A stretch of DNA of 64,000 nucleotides from an uncultured Collinsella sp. GTDB lineage: Bacteria; Actinomycetota; Coriobacteriia; Coriobacteriales; Coriobacteriaceae. The stretch covers positions 1-64,000 of the forward strand of contig CABUVB010000001.1 in the NCBI GenBank assembly GCA_902494815.1, written 5' to 3'. The notes beneath the pieces are model-generated. The model made no database searches, was not told the DNA's origin, and saw only the letters and a list, made by a program, of their open reading frames with translations. This document shows positions 1-9,530 of this stretch, in pieces (the first letter of the stretch is position 1; each line of letters opens with the position of its first letter). The translations under genes and the position numbers were made by a program.

Positions 1-942
1 AGCACCCGCAAGGTCGGGCTCGTCGCCGAGGAGCTCGGCGTCTCCTCGCTGTCCAGCTCCGAGGTGTCGGCGCTGTGCGCCGGGCTGGACGAGGAGGCCG
101 AGGCGTTCAGGACCCGGCCGATCGAGGGCGAGCACCCCTACGTGTGGCTCGACGCGACCTACATGAAGTGCAGGACCGGCGGGCGCTACGCGAGCGTCGC
201 GCTCGTCACGGCGATCGGCATGTCGTCCTCCGGGCACAAGGAGTTCCTCGGCTGCGCCTGCTTCGACAGCGAGAGCGAGGCCGCCTGGTCCGAGTTCCTC
301 GGCTCCCTCAGGGACAGGGGCCTGCGCGGCGTGAGGCTCGCGGTGTCCGACGCCCACGCGGGGCTCGTCGCCGCCGTCTCCAGGGTCCTGCCGGGCTGCT
401 CCTGGCAGCGGTGCCTGACGCACCTCCAGCGCGACATCAGGGGCCACATCCACAGCCTCGCCGGCCAGGCGCTCGCCGCCGACCTGGTCCGGGCGTGCGC
501 GGGGCAGGCCGACGCCGACGTCGCCCGCGCGGCGTGGGACCTGGCGGCGCCCAGGGTGCGCGCCCTCTCCCGCGCGGCCGGCGACGTCTTCGAGGGCGCG
601 AGGGAGGACGCGCTCGCCTTCATGTCCTTCCCCCGCGAGCACTGGCAGAAGATCAGGACGAACAACGTGCAGGAGCGCGCGAACCGCGAGATCAAGAGGA
701 GGTACCGCTCGGTGCAGTCGTTCCCCTCCGAGGCGTCCATGATGCGGCTCGTGTGCGCGGTGCTCGCCGGAGAGGAGGGCAGGTGGGCCGCCCACCGGGT
801 CGCCGCGCCCGAGTCGGCCGCCCGCGCGTCCGCCCCGGCCCCGGCTCCGGAACCGCTCGAGGGCGAGAGGCTCGAGGCGGTCAGGCTGGCCGCGCACGAG
901 GTCATAAGGGAGGTCCTTGACCGCCACGGCGTGGCGGAATAG
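1..942 (+). CDS. IS256/Mutator-family transposase, 5' end cut by the window
   Basis: The reading frame is open from base 1 and ends at the TAG at 940-942, so this is the C-terminal ~313 residues of a DDE transposase that moves its own insertion sequence. The catalytic acids can be placed: Asp in WLDATYMK (about residue 50), Asp in AVSDAHAGL, and Glu in NNVQERANREIKRR, the typical IS256 C-terminal box. The CQRCLTHLQRD-type segment (here WQRCLTHLQRD) is also characteristic. The copy appears intact as far as it is visible. Arg is mostly AGG/CGC and GC is much higher than in the uronate genes, as expected for a mobile gene. The right IS end probably lies shortly after 942. Confidence 0.93.
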   Translation, partial: STRKVGLVAEELGVSSLSSSEVSALCAGLDEEAEAFRTRPIEGEHPYVWLDATYMKCRTGGRYASVALVTAIGMSSSGHKEFLGCACFDSESEAAWSEFLGSLRDRGLRGVRLAVSDAHAGLVAAVSRVLPGCSWQRCLTHLQRDIRGHIHSLAGQALAADLVRACAGQADADVARAAWDLAAPRVRALSRAAGDVFEGAREDALAFMSFPREHWQKIRTNNVQERANREIKRRYRSVQSFPSEASMMRLVCAVLAGEEGRWAAHRVAAPESAARASAPAPAPEPLEGERLEAVRLAAHEVIREVLDRHGVAE

Positions 943-1179
943 CCTTAGGCGCAAGGGGCGCTGACGCGGCCCTCCCTCTTACACCACAAAAATTCGCGCC
1001 ATCGCGCACGGCGCGCTCCAATGCTGAATACTCCCAAAAATGTACGTCGGGACATGACCCACCTGAGCAAAAGCGCTCAAGTTCGGTGTTCGGGGACGCC
1101 AACCGGTCCGCAATGCATGCAAGTCACAGCTCCGGCAACCGTTGAACGGGCAAAACCTACCGTTCACCCCATGGTTGTT
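943..1179. other. Intergenic stretch between the transposase and the uxaC promoter
   Basis: No convincing gene is seen. The first ~150 bases presumably contain the right end of the insertion sequence, but its inverted repeat cannot be confirmed without the left end. A dyad GAACGG-N10-CCGTTC occupies 1144-1165, just before the operator pair of the uxaC promoter. Confidence 0.5.
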
Positions 1180-1233
1180 AGGTGAACGTTCACCTTTTGA
1201 GTCGTAATGGATTAGTATGGTGAACGTTCACCT
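1180..1233 (+). promoter_or_regulatory. uxaC promoter framed by two palindromic operators
   Basis: A perfect 16-base palindrome AGGTGAACGTTCACCT lies at 1180-1195 and a near-perfect copy (TGGTGAACGTTCACCT) at 1218-1233; their centres are 38 bases apart. A -35-like TTCACC (1189-1194) is inside the first operator and a -10-like TAGTAT (1213-1218) starts 18 bases later, abutting the second. A repressor bound at both sites would cover the promoter. A central-CG even palindrome is typical of LacI-family operators; the identity of the regulator is inference. Confidence 0.8.
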
Positions 1234-1285
1234 AGAGGATGACGAGCGTATTGTGCGCCCGCTCCGCAAACAAAGGGGTTGTTTG

Positions 1286-2713
1286 ATGAAAAACTTCATG
1301 GACGATCAGGATTTCCTGCTGAGCACCAAGACCGGCGAGGAGCTGTTCCACAACTTTGCCGAGGGCATGCCCATCGTCGACTATCACTGCCACATTTCTC
1401 CTAAGGAGATTTGGGAGGACAAGCGTTTCGAGAACATCACCGAGGTTTGGCTGGGCGGCGACCACTACAAGTGGCGCCTGATGCGTGCCAACGGCGTCGA
1501 CGAGCGTTTTATCACTGGCGACGCCCCTGCTCGCGAGAAGTTCCAAAAGTGGGCCGAGACCCTGGGTCGCTGCGTTGGCAACCCCGTCTTTGAGTGGAGC
1601 CACCTGGAGCTTAAGCGCTACTTTGGCTACGAGGGCGTCCTCAACGGCAAGACTGCCCAGGAGGTCTGGGACCTTGCCAACGCCAAGCTCGCCGAGGCCA
1701 GTTTCACCTGCCGCAACCTGATCAAGCAGTCCAACGTCCGCATGATCTGCACTACCGACGACCCCGCCGACAGCTTTGAGTGGCACAAGAAGATTGCCGC
1801 CGACGACAGCTTTGACGTTCAGGTCGTTCCCGCCATGCGCCCCGATGCCGCTTTGCGCATCGAGCGCGGCCAGGAGTTTGCCGACTACTGCAAGCACCTT
1901 TCCGAGGTTGCCGGCGTCGAGGTCAGCGACTTTGAGGGCATGAAGGCTGCCATTTCCAAGCGCTACGACGTTGCTCACGAGCTGGGCTGCCGCGCCTCCG
2001 ACCACGCACTCGACTACGTTATGTACGTCCCGGCTACCGCCGACGAGATCGAGGCTATCTTTGCCAAGGGTCTGGCTGCCGAGCCGCTTACCGAGGAAGA
2101 GGTCCTCAAGTACAAGACTGCCTTTATGCAGTTCGTTGCCGGCGAGTATGTCCGTCTGGGCTGGGCCATGCAGCTGCACTTTGGCTGCAAGCGCGACAAC
2201 AACCGCGCCATGTTTGCCAAGCTCGGTCCCGATACCGGCTACGATTGCATCTCCAACTACACGCCGTCCGACCAGCTTGCCGATTTCCTCAACTCCATTC
2301 AGGAGACCTGCGGCCTGCCCAAGACCATTCTGTACAGCCTGAACCCCATCGATAACACCATGATCGATACCGTCATGGGCTGCTTCCAGGAGGCTCCGAC
2401 CGCCGGTAAGATCCAGAACGGCTCCGCCTGGTGGTTCAACGACAACGAGGTCGGCATGCGCGAGCAACTCACGGCTCTGGCTAACGAGGGCGTCCTGGGC
2501 AACTTTGTGGGCATGCTTACCGACTCCCGCTCTTTCCTGTCCTATCCGCGCCACGAGTACTTCCGTCGCGTGCTGTGCAGCGTGATCGGCGAGTGGGTCG
2601 AGCAGGGCAAGTACCCGGCCGACATGGAGCTGCTGGGCAGTATCGTGCGCGACATCAGCTACAACAATGCGGTCCGCTACTTTGGCTTTGACCTGGACAC
2701 CGACGAGGCCTAA
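1286..2713 (+). CDS. uxaC: Glucuronate/galacturonate isomerase UxaC
   Basis: Uronate isomerase (amidohydrolase superfamily, cytoplasmic) that converts D-galacturonate to D-tagaturonate and D-glucuronate to D-fructuronate. The 475-residue length fits the family. The N-terminal metal motif DYHCHISPKEI is visible near residue 30 and the conserved KTILYSLNP and GMLTDSRSFLSYPRHEYFRR segments lie in the C-terminal half. The ATG at 1286 is chosen because AAAGGGG sits 8 bases upstream; an in-frame ATG at 1217 overlaps the -10 region and operator and is not credible. First gene of a uxaC-uxaB-uxaA operon with 94- and 81-base gaps, led by the twin-operator promoter. Confidence 0.97.
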   Translation: MKNFMDDQDFLLSTKTGEELFHNFAEGMPIVDYHCHISPKEIWEDKRFENITEVWLGGDHYKWRLMRANGVDERFITGDAPAREKFQKWAETLGRCVGNPVFEWSHLELKRYFGYEGVLNGKTAQEVWDLANAKLAEASFTCRNLIKQSNVRMICTTDDPADSFEWHKKIAADDSFDVQVVPAMRPDAALRIERGQEFADYCKHLSEVAGVEVSDFEGMKAAISKRYDVAHELGCRASDHALDYVMYVPATADEIEAIFAKGLAAEPLTEEEVLKYKTAFMQFVAGEYVRLGWAMQLHFGCKRDNNRAMFAKLGPDTGYDCISNYTPSDQLADFLNSIQETCGLPKTILYSLNPIDNTMIDTVMGCFQEAPTAGKIQNGSAWWFNDNEVGMREQLTALANEGVLGNFVGMLTDSRSFLSYPRHEYFRRVLCSVIGEWVEQGKYPADMELLGSIVRDISYNNAVRYFGFDLDTDEA

Positions 2714-2807
2714 GCCCGCATCGAATCACATCGAACCCTGGGCGCCGTTGCCACACGCGGAGCCCCGTTTTGCTTGCACGCTAACAAACATCTAAGGAGA
2801 CACATAG

Positions 2808-4322
2808 ATGGAGAACATCAGCTACGATGCGCTCGAGAAGATCGGCTACAAGGGCTATTTGCTGCCCAAGGATGCTCCCGAGAAGGTTCTGCAGTTTGGC
2901 GAGGGCAATTTCCTGCGCGCCTTCGTCGACCGTTTCTTTGACATGGGCAACGAGGCCACCGGCTGGAACGGCAAGGTCGTCATGGTGCAGCCCATCAACG
3001 GTGCCTTTGGCTTTGCCGACGGTATCAATGCCCAGGACGACCTGTACACCGTGCTGGTGCGCGGCAAGGAGAACGGCAACACGGTTGACGAGTCCCGCGT
3101 GATCAGCGCCTGCAGCCGCTGCCTTAACCCGTATCGTGAGGACGACTACCGCGCCATGATGGAGGTCGCCGTCTCCGACGACCTAGAGATCATCGTCTCC
3201 AACACCACCGAGGCCGGTATCGCCTATGACCCGTCCTGCAAGGCCGACGACATGCCACCTGCGAGCTTCCCCGCCAAGCTTGCCCAGGTGCTCCACACCC
3301 GCTGGGCTGCCGGTAAGCCGGGCGTCATCGTCCTCGCCTGCGAGCTCATCGATCACAACGGCGAGGAGTTGCTGCGCATCATGAACCAGTATGTGAGCGA
3401 CTGGGGCTGGGAGGACGAGTTTGCGCAGTGGATGGCCAACGACTGCACCGTCTGCACCACGCTCGTCGACACCATCGTGCCGGGCCGTATCCGCGACGCA
3501 TCCGAGGCCGCCGCGGTGGCTGAGCGTCTGGGCTACGAGGATCCCTTCCTGGCCGTGCGCGAGCCCTTCCAGATGTGGGGCATCCAGGGCGACGAGTCGC
3601 TTGCCGAGAAGCTTCCCTTTGTGAAGGCTGGTCTTCCGGGTGTCTTTGTGACTCCCGACGTCACCCCGTACAAAAAGCGCAAGGTCCGCATCCTCAACGG
3701 TGCCCATACCGCCTTTGTTCCGGGCTCTTGGGTTGCCGGCTTTGATATCGTGCGCGACTGCATGCATGACGAGACCGTTCGCGGCTTCATGAACACCATG
3801 CTCTACGACGAGGTCATTCCGACGCTTGCCGCCGACTTGGATGTCGAGGACTGCAAGGCCTTTGCCGCCGCCGTCGAAAACCGCTTCGACAACCCGTTTA
3901 TTGATCATGCGCTGCTCTCCATCTGCCTCAACTCCACGGCTAAGTGGCGCGCTCGTGACCTGCCCACGCTCAAGGACTACGTTGCCGAGACCGGCAACCT
4001 GCCCAAGTGTCTGGCGACGAGCCTCGCTACGCTCATCTCCTTCTACACGCAGGAGCTCGTGTCCCGCGAGGGCGACGGCCTGCACCTGCGTCGCTCCGAC
4101 GGCACCGAGTACACCGCTCAGGACGACGCCTTCGTGCTCGACTTCTACGCCGCCCATGCCGGCACCGACGATGCCCAGCTGGTGCACGATGTGCTCACCA
4201 ACGAGCAAATGTGGGGCGAGGACCTTACGCAGATCGCAGGTCTTGAGGAGTTTGTCGTCAGCGCGCTCGCCGTCGTGCGTGCCGAGGGCGCCAAGCAGGC
4301 CTTCGCCAACGCTCAGGCGTAA
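2808..4322 (+). CDS. uxaB: Tagaturonate reductase (altronate oxidoreductase) UxaB
   Basis: NADH-dependent reductase of the long-chain mannitol dehydrogenase family that reduces D-tagaturonate to D-altronate, the second step of galacturonate catabolism. The 504 residues match UxaB. LQFGEGNFLRAF near residue 28 is the nucleotide-binding N-terminal strand, and KKRKVRILNGAHT near residue 295 contains the family's catalytic Lys and Asn/His cluster. AAGGAG lies 8 bases before the ATG. It sits between uxaC and uxaA in the same orientation, so all three are probably cotranscribed. UxuB (fructuronate reductase) is a paralogous alternative, but the neighbouring altronate dehydratase favours UxaB. Confidence 0.95.
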   Translation: MENISYDALEKIGYKGYLLPKDAPEKVLQFGEGNFLRAFVDRFFDMGNEATGWNGKVVMVQPINGAFGFADGINAQDDLYTVLVRGKENGNTVDESRVISACSRCLNPYREDDYRAMMEVAVSDDLEIIVSNTTEAGIAYDPSCKADDMPPASFPAKLAQVLHTRWAAGKPGVIVLACELIDHNGEELLRIMNQYVSDWGWEDEFAQWMANDCTVCTTLVDTIVPGRIRDASEAAAVAERLGYEDPFLAVREPFQMWGIQGDESLAEKLPFVKAGLPGVFVTPDVTPYKKRKVRILNGAHTAFVPGSWVAGFDIVRDCMHDETVRGFMNTMLYDEVIPTLAADLDVEDCKAFAAAVENRFDNPFIDHALLSICLNSTAKWRARDLPTLKDYVAETGNLPKCLATSLATLISFYTQELVSREGDGLHLRRSDGTEYTAQDDAFVLDFYAAHAGTDDAQLVHDVLTNEQMWGEDLTQIAGLEEFVVSALAVVRAEGAKQAFANAQA

Positions 4323-4403
4323 ATTTCCGGCGCGGACGCGGGTGCGGGACGGCGTGCCCGCGCCTCGACTTCTGCTCAACCTGTAGGGTTAGGACCATTT
4401 GCA

Positions 4404-5888
4404 ATGAACACTATCCAGATTAATCCGGCCGATAACGTGATTGTCGCGCTGTCGCCGCTTGCCAAGGGCACCGCCGTCGCGGTTCCCGGGGTGGGCGAGG
4501 TCGTGGCCGCGGAGGATATTCCGCAGGGTCATAAGATGGCCGTGCGCTCGATTGCCGCAGGGGAGGACGTCATCAAGTACGGCTTGCCCATCGGACACGT
4601 GACGGGCGATGTCCAGCCCGGTCAGTGGCTCCACACGCACAATGTGAAGACCAACCTTTCGGGCGAGGTCGAGTATACCTACAACCCCACACATCCGGTC
4701 GTGGATCCCGTTGAGCCCGAGACCTTTATGGGGTTCCGCCGCGCCGACGGTCGTGCCGCGACGCGTAATGAGCTATGGATCATCCCCACGGTCGGCTGTG
4801 TCAACGAAGTCGCCCGTGCCATGTGTGAGCAGGCCCAGGATCTGGTCGATGGCTCGCTGGAGGGTGTTTACTACTTCCCGCATCCCTTTGGCTGCTCGCA
4901 GACCGGCGCCGACCATGCCCAGACGCGTCGTCTGCTGGTGGCGCTCTCGCGTCATCCTAATGCGGCCGGCGTGCTATTCCTGTCGCTCGGTTGCGAGAAC
5001 TGCACGCATCAGCAGGTGCTCGACGAGCTCGGTGACTTCGACCACGAGCGCGTCCGCTTCCTCACCTGCCAGGACGTCGCCGACGAGCAGATCGAGGGGC
5101 ACAAGATTCTGTCCGAGCTGGCTGACCTGGCCAAGCAAGCAAAGCGTGAGCCCATTCCGGCCTCCGAGCTGGTCATTGGTCTTAAGTGTGGCGGCTCTGA
5201 CGGCCTTTCGGGCATTACCGCCAACCCCACGATCGGTCGCGTGAGCGATATGGTCGTCGCCCGCGGCGGCACGTCGGTGCTTACCGAGGTGCCCGAGATG
5301 TTTGGCGCGGAGAGCATCCTGCTTGACCGTTGCGAGAACGAGCAGGTCTTTAACGCTGCCTCCGACATGCTCAATGGCTTTAAGGACTACTTTATTAGCC
5401 ATGGCGAGGTGGTCTACGAGAACCCGAGTCCCGGTAACAAGGACGGCGGTATTACCACGCTCGAGGACAAGAGTTGCGGCTGCGTGCAGAAGGGTGGCTC
5501 TGCACCCATCGTCGACGTGCTGCCGTATGCCGGTCAGGTCACCAAGCATGGCCTGAACATGCTGTGCGGCCCGGGCAACGACATGGTATCCACCACGGCG
5601 TTGACGGCTGCTGGCTGCCACGTGATTCTGTTCTCGACTGGACGCGGCACGCCGTTTGGCGCGCCGGCGCCTACGCTCAAGGTGTTCACCAATCAGCGTC
5701 TGTGCGACCACAAGGCCAACTGGATGGACTTTAACGCCGGCGTGATTGCCACGGGTGAGCGCACGCTCGACGAGGCCGCCCGCGATTTGTACCAGCTGGT
5801 GCTACAGACGGCGAGCGGTAAGCTCACGAGTGCCGAGCGCCGTGGCTGTCACGAGATCAGTATCTGGAAGGACGGCGTCTGCTTGTAG
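4404..5888 (+). CDS. uxaA: Altronate dehydratase UxaA
   Basis: Dehydrates D-altronate to 2-keto-3-deoxygluconate (KDG), which KdgK and Eda (33368-35298) process further. The protein has the two family parts: an N-terminal SAF-type domain (residues 1-100) and the large C-terminal UxaA/GarD domain with FPHPFGCSQTGADH, SLGCENC, LKCGGSDGLSGI and CGPGNDMVSTTALTAAG. The conserved Cys residues in GCSQ, GCENC and KCGGSD are of the type that bind the iron cofactor. The 494-residue length is standard. Last gene of the uxaCBA operon and followed 35 bases later by a strong intrinsic terminator. Confidence 0.96.
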   Translation: MNTIQINPADNVIVALSPLAKGTAVAVPGVGEVVAAEDIPQGHKMAVRSIAAGEDVIKYGLPIGHVTGDVQPGQWLHTHNVKTNLSGEVEYTYNPTHPVVDPVEPETFMGFRRADGRAATRNELWIIPTVGCVNEVARAMCEQAQDLVDGSLEGVYYFPHPFGCSQTGADHAQTRRLLVALSRHPNAAGVLFLSLGCENCTHQQVLDELGDFDHERVRFLTCQDVADEQIEGHKILSELADLAKQAKREPIPASELVIGLKCGGSDGLSGITANPTIGRVSDMVVARGGTSVLTEVPEMFGAESILLDRCENEQVFNAASDMLNGFKDYFISHGEVVYENPSPGNKDGGITTLEDKSCGCVQKGGSAPIVDVLPYAGQVTKHGLNMLCGPGNDMVSTTALTAAGCHVILFSTGRGTPFGAPAPTLKVFTNQRLCDHKANWMDFNAGVIATGERTLDEAARDLYQLVLQTASGKLTSAERRGCHEISIWKDGVCL

Positions 5889-5923
5889 CAGCAAGTGCGC
5901 CCAAACATAGCGCTATGTCGTCT

Positions 5924-5956
5924 GCCCCGTTGGGAGTGATCCCGGCGGGGCTTTTT
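5924..5956 (+). terminator. Intrinsic terminator after uxaA
   Basis: GCCCCGTTGGGA (5924-5935) pairs with TCCCGGCGGGGC (5940-5951), including two G-T pairs, around a four-base loop, followed by TTTTT at 5952-5956. It closes the uxaCBA operon. Confidence 0.92.
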
Positions 5957-5989
5957 CGCTTCGTGGTTAAGTGAATATGTTGGAAAATC

Positions 5990-6167
5990 TGATAAACGTT
6001 CACCTATCTCATGGCTGTCCAGCATGGCACCCTTACCAGCAGAAAATAGGTGTGAGGATCTCAATTGTGTCCGTTCGGCGGTAAAAATCGACCGTTCGGG
6101 GATAATATGCAAGTGAACGTTCACCTGTCATAAGCAATCGCGCATAATCTAACTAAACGTTCACCCT
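5990..6167 (+). promoter_or_regulatory. Three-operator promoter of the uronate transporter gene
   Basis: Copies of the AGGTGAACGTTCACCT operator are centred near 5997.5 (13/16 matches), 6118.5 (AAGTGAACGTTCACCT) and 6158.5 (half-site TAAACGTTCACC). The last two are 40 bases apart and bracket a promoter with -35-like TTCACC (6120-6125), a 17-base spacer and -10 CATAAT (6143-6148), the same plan as at uxaC. The outer site 121 bases upstream could allow looping. A CGG-N10-CCGTTC dyad lies between them at 6079-6097. Confidence 0.78.
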
Positions 6168-6243
6168 GAACGCTGGGCAGACAGATGTCAGTGTGGACTC
6201 CAATGTCTTGCTGCAAGACAATCGAGAAAAGAGAGGGAGCTCG

Positions 6244-7803
6244 ATGACTAATAAGATCGGAAAAAAGCGTAAGATCACATTCTGGACGCGCTTGGGCTTT
6301 GGTATGGGCGGTATGCTCAATTCCGGTGCCCTGACCTTTACGCACAGCTACATGGTGCTGTTCCTGTCCACGGAGTGTGGCCTGTCCGCAGGCGAGGCTG
6401 CACTGATCAGCTCGTTTGCCATCTATGTCAACGCTATTCTTTGCCCGCTGATGGGCTTTGTGGCCGATAACTTCTATGCCACCAAGATTGGCCGCATCTT
6501 TGGTCGTCGTCGTTTCTGGATCTTGCTGGCCATCCCGATGATGATCGCCGAGCCGCTCATCTTCGTGGCTACGCCGTTTGGCTTCCCGTACTACTTTGTG
6601 CTGTACCTGATCTACAACGTCGCGTATACGTTCTGCACCGCCAACCTGTCGCCGCTTACCATCGAGATGACCGACGACTTCAAGGAGCGTACGTACCTCA
6701 CCGGCTACAAGCATCTCTTTGGTAACGCCGCCGGCTTCCTGATGGCTGCACTTGTGGGCTTCGGCTTTGGCACCTTCGGCGAGACCAACCCGTTCAGCTA
6801 CTTCATCATCGCTACGATCAACGCTTCGGTCATGGCAATCTCGCTGCTTTGTGTGTACCTGTCCACGTGGGAGCACACCCCCGAGGAGGTCGCTCAGGAG
6901 AAGATCGAGAGCGTCGGCGAGGGTATCAAGAAGTTCTTCATCGACGTAATCTCCACCTTCCGCAACAAGTCCTTCCGCAAGGTCCTGTACGCACAGGTCT
7001 CCACGAAGCTCGCTGCTGCCTGCTGGTCTGCCTGCCTGTCCTTCTTCATCGTCTACTGCCTGCAGATTCCTAAGTCCTACGAGTCCGTGATGGAGATGCC
7101 TGGCAAGGTCGTCGCTATCGTCTGCACCGCCATCTGGGTCGCTCTCATGGCCAAGAAGGGCTTCCACAAGTCTTGGTACCTCGCAAATGTCGGTTGCGCT
7201 GCGTGCATCATCGCCTACAACTACTTCGCCTTTGGTCAGATCAATGGCACCTCCACGGTCGCCATCGCCATGATCGCCTACCCCATCATCTTCGCCATCT
7301 GGAAGTTCTTCTACGTCGGCTTCCAGTACCTGCCCGATGTTCTGCTCAACTACATCCCCGATGTCGATGAGCTCATCACCCTGCGTCGTCGCGAGGGCAT
7401 CTACAGCTCCGCTCAGCAGCTCTGCCAGCAGATCGCCCAGGCTATCGCCGTCAACGTGTGGGCTATCGTCCTTGCTGCCTCCGGCTTCATTCAGACCGCC
7501 GGCAATAGCGACGCCGTGACCCAGCCCGCTACCGTGCCTCTGTATATCTGCGGCTACATGATCATCGGCTGCGCCGGCTTCTTCCTGCTTGCGGCCGTCC
7601 TTGCCCGCGGCATCAAGATCGACAAGGAGCAGTGCGACGTCCTTTGCGACGAGATTCACCGAGTCAAGGAGGGTGGCAAGATGGCCGACGTCAAGCCCGA
7701 GGTCAAGGCGCTTTGCGAGGAGCTCTCCGGCTTTAAGTACGAGGACTGCTTTGCCCACAACAACGTTGGCTTCCAGGACGGTAGCGTAACTCCCGCCGAG
7801 TAA
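6244..7803 (+). CDS. GPH-family (glycoside-pentoside-hexuronide) sugar transporter
   Basis: MFS-type cation symporter of the GPH group with about 12 hydrophobic segments across 519 residues. The N-terminal FGMGGMLNSGALTFTHSYMVLFL region, the cytoplasmic loop IGRIFGRRRFWIL and late LRRREGIYSSAQQ resemble the group. By position in a uronate locus and shared operators it probably imports galacturonate or short (unsaturated) oligogalacturonides; the substrate is inferred. ATG 6244 is preferred because GAGAGGGAG precedes it; an upstream in-frame GTG at 6193 has no ribosome site. A transcription terminator follows at 7828, so it is probably monocistronic or partly read into the GH28 gene. Confidence 0.88.
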   Translation: MTNKIGKKRKITFWTRLGFGMGGMLNSGALTFTHSYMVLFLSTECGLSAGEAALISSFAIYVNAILCPLMGFVADNFYATKIGRIFGRRRFWILLAIPMMIAEPLIFVATPFGFPYYFVLYLIYNVAYTFCTANLSPLTIEMTDDFKERTYLTGYKHLFGNAAGFLMAALVGFGFGTFGETNPFSYFIIATINASVMAISLLCVYLSTWEHTPEEVAQEKIESVGEGIKKFFIDVISTFRNKSFRKVLYAQVSTKLAAACWSACLSFFIVYCLQIPKSYESVMEMPGKVVAIVCTAIWVALMAKKGFHKSWYLANVGCAACIIAYNYFAFGQINGTSTVAIAMIAYPIIFAIWKFFYVGFQYLPDVLLNYIPDVDELITLRRREGIYSSAQQLCQQIAQAIAVNVWAIVLAASGFIQTAGNSDAVTQPATVPLYICGYMIIGCAGFFLLAAVLARGIKIDKEQCDVLCDEIHRVKEGGKMADVKPEVKALCEELSGFKYEDCFAHNNVGFQDGSVTPAE

Positions 7804-7827
7804 GGCCGACATATCGTCCAAATCACA

Positions 7828-7870
7828 GGGCCGTGCCACCGGAATTCCGCCGGCAGGCACGGCCCTTTTT
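7828..7870 (+). terminator. Intrinsic terminator after the transporter
   Basis: GGGCCGTGCC (7828-7837) pairs perfectly with GGCACGGCCC (7856-7865) and is followed by TTTTT (7866-7870). It lies 24 bases after the transporter stop and 49 before the next start. Confidence 0.9.
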
Positions 7871-7918
7871 CAACAGCGTACAATTTGCCTTTAGAGCATC
7901 TTTTTGAGGGAGAAACCC

Positions 7919-9514
7919 ATGGAGACGAACGTTATCTGGCGCAACGCGCGCGCGGCGGTTATCGAGCTTGACGACGGCGGTTACTTTACCTGCGCCGATA
8001 CGTGGGAGATCTTTGTCAACGACGAGCCCGCCGGTACCACGAATACGGTCGAGACCTATGTCGACGGCCTGACCCCCGGCAAGCGCAACCTGGTTCGTTT
8101 TGTTTGTGGCGAGCGTGAGCTGAGCGTAGGTGTCACCACGCCGGCTGAGCCCTTTACCATCAACGTTCGCGACTGTGGCGCCAAGGGCGATGCCGAGCAT
8201 GATGACACCACCAACATCCAGGCTGCCATCATGGCCTGCCCCAAGGGTGGCCGCGTGCTGATCCCCGCCGGTAGTTATCGCATCAAGTCTCTCTTTCTTA
8301 AGAGCAATATCAACATCGAGCTCGCCGAGGGAGCGGTGCTGCTGGCCCGCCACGATCGTGCCTCGCTTGCCTACATTCCGGGCACGGTCACGGGCAACGA
8401 GGGTGCCGGGTATGCCGGCACCGATATGCTGCCCCTGGGCCGCTGGGAGGGCGAGAGCTTCTCGACCTACTGCTCTACCTTTACGGGTCTGAGCGTGCAC
8501 GACGTGTGCATCTATGGTCGCGGCGCGATCGACGGTCAGACTGATTTTGCCGAGGACAACTGGTGGAACAAGGACTTTAAGAACATCTTTCGCCCGGAGG
8601 AGGGCCGTGAGGTCGCCCGCCCGCGCATGATCTTCCTATCCGAGTGTGAGAACGTGAGCTTGGCCGGCTTCACCGTGCGCAATAGCCCGGCGTGGAACAT
8701 CCACCCCATCCTGTGCGAGCACGTCGATGCGCTCTGCCTGTCCATCGAGGGTCCCAAGAACTCCCACAACACCGACGGCTTCGATCCTGAGAGCTGCGGC
8801 TTTGTCCGCATCTTGGGCTGCCAGTTCTCGGTGGGCGACGACTGCATCGCCATCAAGAGCGGCAAGCTGGGTATTGAGCCCGAGCTTCGTCCCGCCACGC
8901 ACGACGTGCTGATCTCTCACTGCTACATGCACGATGGTCACGGCGCCGTGGTCCTGGGTTCAGAGGCTGCCGGCGGCATCAAGGACCTTACCGTGAGCAA
9001 GTGCCTCTTTGAGCGCACCGACCGCGGCCTGCGCGTCAAGACCCGCCGCGGGCGCGGCAAGGATGCCGTCAACGAGGGCATTACCTTTGAGCACATTCGC
9101 ATGGATGAGGTGCTCACGCCCTTCGTGGTCAACTCCTTCTACTTCTGCGACAAGGACGGCAAGACCGATTACGTGCAGTCTCGCGAGACGCTACCTGTCG
9201 ACGACCGCACGCCCGGCTTTGGTGCCACGACGTTTTGCGATATCGAGGCCACCAACTGCCATGCTGCCGCGGCCTATATCACGGGTCTGCCCGAGAGCAA
9301 GGTGACGCGTCTGACGTTCCAAGACGTTCACGTGACCTTTGCCGACGATGCCGAGCCCTTTGTCCCGGCCATGGCCTGCGGCGTTGAGCCCATGGTGCGT
9401 CAGGGCATCATTGCGCAAAACGTCAAGGTGCTCGACCTGCAAAATGTGGTGATCGAGGGCCAGGACGGCGAGGAGCTGCAGCTCCAGAACGTCGACAAGG
9501 TTGTCCGTTCCTAA
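7919..9514 (+). CDS. GH28 polygalacturonase, probably cytoplasmic exo-acting
   Basis: Glycoside hydrolase family 28, which hydrolyses alpha-1,4-galacturonosyl bonds. After an ~80-residue N-terminal beta domain, the parallel beta-helix begins with FTINVRDCGAKGDAEHDDT. The four GH28 motifs are all present: NTDGFD, GDDCIAIKSG (catalytic Asp pair), GHGAVVLGSE (His) and RGLRVKTRRGRG (substrate-binding basic residues). There is no signal peptide, so it likely acts inside the cell on imported oligogalacturonides and releases galacturonate for UxaC. Length 531. The ATG at 7919 has GAGGGAGAAA upstream; a TTG in frame 15 bases earlier is part of that site. Confidence 0.94.
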   Translation: METNVIWRNARAAVIELDDGGYFTCADTWEIFVNDEPAGTTNTVETYVDGLTPGKRNLVRFVCGERELSVGVTTPAEPFTINVRDCGAKGDAEHDDTTNIQAAIMACPKGGRVLIPAGSYRIKSLFLKSNINIELAEGAVLLARHDRASLAYIPGTVTGNEGAGYAGTDMLPLGRWEGESFSTYCSTFTGLSVHDVCIYGRGAIDGQTDFAEDNWWNKDFKNIFRPEEGREVARPRMIFLSECENVSLAGFTVRNSPAWNIHPILCEHVDALCLSIEGPKNSHNTDGFDPESCGFVRILGCQFSVGDDCIAIKSGKLGIEPELRPATHDVLISHCYMHDGHGAVVLGSEAAGGIKDLTVSKCLFERTDRGLRVKTRRGRGKDAVNEGITFEHIRMDEVLTPFVVNSFYFCDKDGKTDYVQSRETLPVDDRTPGFGATTFCDIEATNCHAAAAYITGLPESKVTRLTFQDVHVTFADDAEPFVPAMACGVEPMVRQGIIAQNVKVLDLQNVVIEGQDGEELQLQNVDKVVRS

Positions 9515-9530
9515 CTCGGGTTGATGACCA

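Noticed and set aside
902..1167. Short minus-strand frames after the transposase
   Set aside because: No family resemblance and they overlap the insertion-sequence end and promoter region.
1232..2554. Long open frame antisense to uxaC (440 codons)
   Set aside because: Shadow frame produced by GC-rich codons of uxaC; low-complexity Val/Gly/Leu-rich product and no ribosome site. The same applies to long antisense frames at 3183-4379, 6121-7860, 13421-14773, 17057-18970, 23360-25216, 45549-47075, 48892-50991 and 61286-63043.
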